Below are positions 6,874 to 9,132 of a stretch of DNA of 9,132 nucleotides, piece by piece (position 1 is the first letter of the stretch; the number at the start of each line of letters is the position of its first letter). Both the position numbers and the translations under genes were made by a program. The stretch covers positions 1 through 9,132 of the forward strand of contig JAQUSH010000023.1 in assembly GCA_028715225.1 (NCBI GenBank), read 5' to 3'. Below the pieces are notes generated by a model that searched no databases, was not told where the DNA came from, and saw only the letters and a program-made list of their open reading frames with translations. Origin of the DNA: Candidatus Aenigmatarchaeota archaeon. Its GTDB lineage: Archaea; Aenigmatarchaeota; Aenigmatarchaeia; Aenigmatarchaeales; Aenigmatarchaeaceae.

Positions 6874-8715
6874 ATGAAAAAGTTTAACAAACCAGAAGAC
6901 AAGAAACTTGATCTTAAAAGAGTAGTAACGGACACGAGTGCTATAATTAGCGGAAATCTAAGAGAGATGATTACTTCTGGAAAACTAAAGAATTCTGAGA
7001 TAATAATTCCAGAAATAGTTATGGGAGAACTGCAAGCGCAGACTTCTAGGATGAGAGAATCTGGTTTCTTAGGTTTAGAAGAAATAAAAAAGATAAGAGA
7101 ATTAACTAAAAAACATAAAATAACTTTAAAGTTCTTAGGTGAACGACCATCATACGAAGATATACTTTTAGCTAAATCTGGCCGAGTCGATGCATTGATA
7201 CAAGATATAGCAAAACAGAACAAAGCAGTTCTAATCACGTGCGATCTGCCTCAAGCTCTAGTAGCCGAGGCCGAAGGAATCGGAGTGAAGTATTTTGAAT
7301 CTTACAAAAAGAAAAAAGAATTAAAAATAGAAAAAATGCTAACTAATGATACTTTATCCTTGCATCTAAAGGAAAATGCAATACCTTATGCAAAAAAGGG
7401 AAAGCCAGGAAAAATAGAATTAGTGAAACTAAAAGAAAAAAATATGGAAGCAGAAGAGCTTGAAGAAATATCTAATGAGATATTTGAAGCTGCAAGATTT
7501 GAGCAAAATGCTTTCATGGAGATAGGAGAGAGAAGCGCAACAGTGATACAGTTAAAGGACATGAGAATAGCTATTGCCAGACCTCCATTTTCAGATGGAT
7601 TGGAGATAACAGTAGTCAGACCGATAATAAAATTAAATCTTAATGATTACAAACTTTCTAAAAAATTAAAAGAAAGATTAGATACGAGAGTTGAAGGCAT
7701 GCTGATAGCAGGTCCGCCAGGATCAGGTAAATCAACTTTAGCAGCGTCAGTAGCAGAATTTCTTATGAAAAATAACAATGCAATAGTCAAGACAATGGAA
7801 TCACCACGTGATCTACAGTTACCAAATGAAATAACTCAGTATGCTCCGTTAGATGGTTCGTTCATAAAAACATCTGACATACTTTTGCTCGTTCGTCCAG
7901 ACTATACTATTTTCGATGAAGTTAGAAAAACAAAAGATTTTGAAGTGTTTGCTGATATGCGTTTAGCAGGAATTGGTATGATAGGTGTTGTGCATTCAAC
8001 CGATCCAATATCTGCTGTCCAGCGATTCATAGGTAGAATAGAATTAGGAGTTATACCTCATATTGTTGACACTATACTGTTTGTAAAAGACGGAGAAATA
8101 AAAAAAGTTTATTCTTTGTCGCTGACAGTTCGAGTTCCGCAAGGGATGGCTGAAGCTGATTTAGCAAGACCGATTGTTGAAGTAAAAGATTTTGAGACAG
8201 GAAAACTAGAATATGAAATTTATACTTACGGTGAGCAAACTGTAGTCATACCAGCAATGGAAAACGGAAAGAAATCTGGCGTAGAGAGATTAGCATTAGA
8301 CAAAATAAAATCTGAATTGTATAAGTTTGATCCTAAAGCTGTTGTAGAATTTTTAAGTGCAAATAAAATATCTGTTAAAGTTAGGAACGATGTCATACCT
8401 TACATTATAGGGAAGGAAGGAAAAACAATAAAAAATCTTGAAGACAGACTAGGGATATCTATTGACATTGAGCCAGCTGTCGAGTCGCTAGGAAAAGAAA
8501 TAGAACGGAACATATCTGAAACAGGTGGCTACTTGGTTTTTGAATTTCCTAAACACCATTCTGGAAAAAATGTAAATATTTACATTGATGGCGGATATTT
8601 ATTCACAGCGACAATCGGCCGATCTGATCAGATAAAAGTAAGCAAGAAATCTGATCTTGGAAACAAGATAATGAAGGCATTAACGAAAAAGAGCGAGATA
8701 AAAACATTTATTTGA
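6874..8715 (+). CDS. PIN-ATPase-KH protein (archaeal PINA-like, PilT/VirB11-fold ATPase)
   Basis: A 613-residue three-domain protein of the archaeal family often labelled 'PilT ATPase' (COG1855-like). The N-terminal PIN nuclease-fold domain (about 15-142) keeps the acidic residues Asp20, Glu52, Asp106 and Asp124, so metal binding is plausible. The central secretion-ATPase fold (about 225-420) has Walker A GPPGSGKST (280-288), an acidic pair Asp348-Glu349 and the His-box GVVHST with His374. A KH domain (about 500-535) carries the GKEG loop (513-516), followed by a short basic beta tail. The Sulfolobus relative PINA has been reported to form a hexamer that acts on Holliday junctions with the helicase Hjm, so a role in DNA or RNA processing is more likely than pilus motion. 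The start is supported by the leaderless promoter. The next gene overlaps its stop. Confidence 0.94.
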   Translation: MKKFNKPEDKKLDLKRVVTDTSAIISGNLREMITSGKLKNSEIIIPEIVMGELQAQTSRMRESGFLGLEEIKKIRELTKKHKITLKFLGERPSYEDILLAKSGRVDALIQDIAKQNKAVLITCDLPQALVAEAEGIGVKYFESYKKKKELKIEKMLTNDTLSLHLKENAIPYAKKGKPGKIELVKLKEKNMEAEELEEISNEIFEAARFEQNAFMEIGERSATVIQLKDMRIAIARPPFSDGLEITVVRPIIKLNLNDYKLSKKLKERLDTRVEGMLIAGPPGSGKSTLAASVAEFLMKNNNAIVKTMESPRDLQLPNEITQYAPLDGSFIKTSDILLLVRPDYTIFDEVRKTKDFEVFADMRLAGIGMIGVVHSTDPISAVQRFIGRIELGVIPHIVDTILFVKDGEIKKVYSLSLTVRVPQGMAEADLARPIVEVKDFETGKLEYEIYTYGEQTVVIPAMENGKKSGVERLALDKIKSELYKFDPKAVVEFLSANKISVKVRNDVIPYIIGKEGKTIKNLEDRLGISIDIEPAVESLGKEIERNISETGGYLVFEFPKHHSGKNVNIYIDGGYLFTATIGRSDQIKVSKKSDLGNKIMKALTKKSEIKTFI

Positions 8716-9132
8716 TGATTATGAAAAAAATACTATTAGTTTTAGTTTTAATTTTATCTGCAGCTGTGTTTGCGCAGGTTCCAAATTATCAGGACAAATA
8801 TGTCAATGATTTTGCAAATATTTTTATAGAAAATGAAACAATTGAGCTCAGATATCTTTTTTCTAACATTGATGAACAAACAACAGCAGAGATGACACTA
8901 TTAACAGTGGACACGATCGCACCGATGGAAATGAGTCAGTATGCGCAGGAAGTTTTTGACAAGTGGAAGATTGGCAAAGCTGACAAAGATAACGGTCTGC
9001 TGATTCTTTATTCAAAAGAAGAAAATAAAATATGGGTTTCTGTTGGCTATGGTCTTGAAGGAATACTCCCAGATTCTAAAATTGGAAGGATACTTGATGA
9101 GACATACGTTCCATTAAGAGATCAGAACAGAA
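8715..9132 (+). CDS. Secreted TPM-domain (YgcG-like) protein, 3' end cut by window edge
   Basis: 139 codons are visible and no stop is reached. A signal peptide (MKKILLVLVLILSAAVFAQ) is followed by the start of a TPM domain, the fold of bacterial YgcG and plant TLP18.3. Diagnostic stretches are YVNDFANIF, then TAEMTLLTVDT, YAQEVFDKWKIGKADKDNGLLILYS and VSVGYGLEGILPDSKIGRILDE. Family members are exported or membrane-anchored, many with a Gly-rich or transmembrane C-terminus that here lies outside the window. The 'phosphatase' label of the domain is not well tested in prokaryotes. The ATG at 8715 shares its A with the PIN-ATPase-KH stop (TGATG), suggesting translational coupling; the ATG at 8721 is in frame and equally possible. 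No Shine-Dalgarno sequence is visible. Confidence 0.9.
   Translation, partial: MIMKKILLVLVLILSAAVFAQVPNYQDKYVNDFANIFIENETIELRYLFSNIDEQTTAEMTLLTVDTIAPMEMSQYAQEVFDKWKIGKADKDNGLLILYSKEENKIWVSVGYGLEGILPDSKIGRILDETYVPLRDQNR

Noticed and set aside
6874..8715. Pilus retraction motor (PilT) for the neighbouring pilin-like operon
   Set aside because: The N-terminal PIN and C-terminal KH domains define the archaeal PINA-like family, the gene has its own divergent promoter, and pilus motors have neither domain.

Overview
The window looks like a chromosomal segment of an AT-rich archaeon, most likely a small-genome DPANN-type lineage (Woesearchaeota/Pacearchaeota-like). This is inference from four points. 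The isoleucyl-tRNA synthetase is of the archaeal type, with an H-V-G-T signature. There is an archaeal PIN-ATPase-KH protein. There is a tiny TFIIB-like zinc ribbon gene. TATA boxes sit about 26-28 bases before start codons and imply leaderless mRNAs. The phylum cannot be fixed without a tree.

Layout. Positions 1-2330 (minus) hold most of ileS, cut by the window edge. A 67-base divergent region follows, with two back-to-back TATA boxes, then hisS (2398-3585, plus). hisS ends one base before a convergent minus-strand operon of four exported or membrane genes (6552 down to 3587). In transcription order these are a type IV pilin-like protein, a roughly 490-residue secreted protein with phage tail-fibre-like motifs, a small membrane-anchored protein and a small secreted beta-rich protein. 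Upstream of the operon, also on the minus strand, is a 36-residue zinc ribbon gene (6621-6731). From 6874 on the plus strand come a PIN-ATPase-KH protein and, overlapping its stop codon, a secreted TPM-domain protein cut by the right edge.

How it fits together. The flanks are housekeeping genes: two aminoacyl-tRNA synthetases and a nucleic-acid ATPase. The middle is the accessory part. Its four genes are tightly packed (3-base gap, 6-base gap, 4-base overlap) and probably build or decorate the cell surface. A pilin-like subunit together with a tail-fibre-like, cysteine-rich secreted protein suggests an attachment structure. That is the most interesting candidate system here, but the assignment is by motif only. 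No transposons, CRISPR arrays, tRNA or rRNA genes were seen, and no terminator could be supported.
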